A stretch of 6,496 nucleotides of DNA, from contig NZ_UGJJ01000005.1 in NCBI RefSeq assembly GCF_900451175.1, forward strand, positions 1 through 6,496, in the 5' to 3' direction. This document shows, piece by piece, positions 5,565 through 6,496 of the stretch (its first letter is position 1; the number at the start of each line of letters is the position of its first letter). Position numbers and translations under genes: made by a program. The notes under the pieces are model-generated. The model had not been told where the DNA came from. It searched no databases and was given only the letters and a program-made list of their open reading frames with translations. Source of the stretch: Kingella potus (GTDB taxonomy: Bacteria > Pseudomonadota > Gammaproteobacteria > Burkholderiales > Neisseriaceae).

Positions 5565-5810
5565 TCAACACGCTTTGACCACATCGTCCACGGTGCGTAC
5601 GTTGCGGAAGTCTTCGGCGTTGAGCTTGCGCCCTGTTTCGCGTTTGATGCTGTCGATGAGGTCAATCGCGTCTATGCTGTCGATTTCCAAATCTTCATAC
5701 AGGTTGGTGTCGGGGCGGATGCGCTCGGGTTCTATTTCAAACAGGCTGACCAGCGTGTCGGCAAGCAGGCTGCGGATTTCGGCTTCGCTCAGGGTTTTGT
5801 GTTCGCTCAT
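5565..5810 (-). CDS. apeF: Acyl carrier protein 2 of the aryl polyene locus (C-terminus possibly frameshifted)
   Basis: The product as read is an 81-aa acyl carrier protein, which carries acyl intermediates on a phosphopantetheine arm at Ser45 in the motif EIDSIDAIDL. The four-helix ACP pattern is clear: helix I (about 7-24), the loop with PDTNLYEDL, helix II after Ser45 and a final TVDDVV helix. The start has AGGAGC seven bases upstream, and the gene lies 9 bases after the first ACP. The reading stops at TGA within the last helix (VVKAC). One extra base near 5571 would instead give VVKAVLNVQAAAQAE and a TAA stop at 5536-5538, a more natural end of about 91 residues, so I suspect a one-base deletion in the sequence. 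Pairing with a second, dissimilar ACP is typical of APE loci, where this type is called ApeF. Confidence 0.85.
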   Translation of the reverse strand: MSEHKTLSEAEIRSLLADTLVSLFEIEPERIRPDTNLYEDLEIDSIDAIDLIDSIKRETGRKLNAEDFRNVRTVDDVVKAC

Positions 5811-5819
5811 GGCTGCTCC

Positions 5820-6086
5820 TTAGGCTTGGGCTTGGCGGCTTTTGACAAATTCCGCCAGTGTTTTGACGCTGGCAAAATTGTCGCGCAGGTTGTCGTTTTC
5901 GCCGTCAAGCTGGAAGCCGAAGGTTTTCTGCACCGCCAAGCCCAGTTCCAGCGCGTCCACCGAATCCAGCCCCAAGCCTTCGTCGCCGAAGAGCGGGGCT
6001 TCGCTGCCGATGTCATCGGGCGTGATGTCTTCCAATGCGAGGCTGTCGATGATGAGTTGTTTGATTTGCTGTTCTAAGTCGTTCAT
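5820..6086 (-). CDS. apeE: Acyl carrier protein 1 of the aryl polyene locus
   Basis: The 88-aa product is an acyl carrier protein with the attachment Ser42 in GLGLDSVDALELGL. Helix I (about 4-17), an acidic PLFGDEGLGL loop and the C-terminal SVKTLAEFVKS helix fit the family. This D-S-V-D-A-L-E form and the LFGDEGLGL loop resemble the first ACP of APE loci (ApeE), which works in chain initiation and elongation with the ketosynthases. The ATG overlaps the stop of the upstream acyltransferase by four bases (ATGA), with AAGGAAAA just before it, so translation is probably coupled. The second ACP follows after 9 bases, its ribosome binding site overlapping this gene's TAA. The assignment of which ACP is which rests on order and motif, not on a search. 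Confidence 0.88.
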   Translation of the reverse strand: MNDLEQQIKQLIIDSLALEDITPDDIGSEAPLFGDEGLGLDSVDALELGLAVQKTFGFQLDGENDNLRDNFASVKTLAEFVKSRQAQA

Positions 6087-6496
6087 GTGGTTTTCCTTGT
6101 GAAGTAGTCTTGCAGGTATTCGTTGAGCCGTCTTGCGGCGATGGGTAGGGGTTTTTCGGCGAGCCAGTCTTCGGGCGGATGTCTTCGCCCACGGTGATTT
6201 CGTAATGGATTTTGTGCGGTGGAATGCGGTACCACGGCTGCCCTTTTTTGAAATTGGGCGGGTTCATTCTGATGCACACGGGGGTGATGACTTGTGCGCT
6301 GCGTAAGCCGATGGACACCGCGCCACGGTGCATTCTGACCTGCCCGTCCCAGCCTGTGCGCGTGCCTTCGGGGAAAATCAGCAGGCTTTGCCCGCTTTGG
6401 AACACGGCTTCGATTTCTTCCAGCATTTCCATGCTTTCATCGTTGGGGATGTAGCCTGCGGCACGGATTTGGCTGCTCATGCTCGGGTTGCGTACC
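6083..6496 (-). CDS. PlsC-type lysophospholipid acyltransferase, 5' end outside the window, apparent frameshift
   Basis: The visible part matches the C-terminal half of a 1-acyl-glycerol-3-phosphate acyltransferase-like enzyme. The catalytic HX4D motif lies upstream of the window, but the substrate-binding FPEGTRTG (about 6352-6375) and the later ITPVCIRMNPP block are clear. In APE loci such an enzyme (ApeD) precedes the ACPs and is thought to attach the chain to a lipid anchor. The frame is open to the window edge upstream of the Met at 6480, so the gene continues beyond 6496. After EDIRP (near 6175) the frame turns to nonsense (KTGSPKNPY), while the neighbouring frame reads PEDWLAEKPLPI...LNEYLQDYFTRKTT and stops at 6083 in ATGA overlap with the ACP. 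One missing G in the run 6173-6175 would restore it, so this is probably a sequencing error; a real broken gene is the alternative. Confidence 0.78.

Overview
The window looks like Neisseriaceae DNA. It is GC-rich and carries many copies of two DNA uptake sequence (DUS) dialects: ATGCCGTCTGAA (the Neisseria form) and AGGCAGCCTGAA (the form associated with Kingella-like genera). A Kingella/Alysiella/Neisseria-type organism is likely, but the species cannot be fixed from this window.

Region by region. (1) Positions 1 to about 4582 form one giant, almost perfect palindrome centred near 2292 with essentially no spacer. The right arm (2293-4582) reads, on the + strand, a 179-aa lipoprotein of DUF3261 type and a 402-aa beta-ketoacyl-ACP synthase, then a hairpin terminator, then the 3' end of a small membrane-protein gene on the - strand. 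The left arm (1-2291) is the reverse complement of the same genes. Its ketosynthase copy is broken by five single-base indels, while the lipoprotein copy is unchanged. (2) Positions 4505-6496 carry a - strand gene set, listed here in order of transcription: a PlsC-type acyltransferase (5' end outside the window), two acyl carrier proteins, a multi-pass COG4648-type membrane protein, and the unknown 65-aa membrane protein.

Together the genes match part of an aryl polyene (APE) biosynthesis locus, the type II fatty-acid-synthase-like pathway that makes yellow, lipid-anchored polyenes of the outer membrane. The two ACPs would carry the growing chain, the ketosynthase would elongate it, the acyltransferase would attach the product to a lipid, and the lipoprotein and membrane protein would act in assembly or export. 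Here the lipoprotein-ketosynthase pair converges on the acyltransferase-ACP-ACP-membrane-protein set instead of running with it.

The most important caution concerns the inverted duplication. The arms differ almost only by one-base indels in short runs, with hardly any substitutions, so the left arm is most simply a fold-back sequencing or assembly artefact at a contig end, not a second gene copy. Two likely one-base frameshifts on the right (acyltransferase near 6173, second ACP near 5571) have the same character. A true genomic palindrome or hairpin end is possible but less likely. I found no convincing new system; the value of the window lies in the split APE locus, the palindrome and the unknown 65-aa protein.
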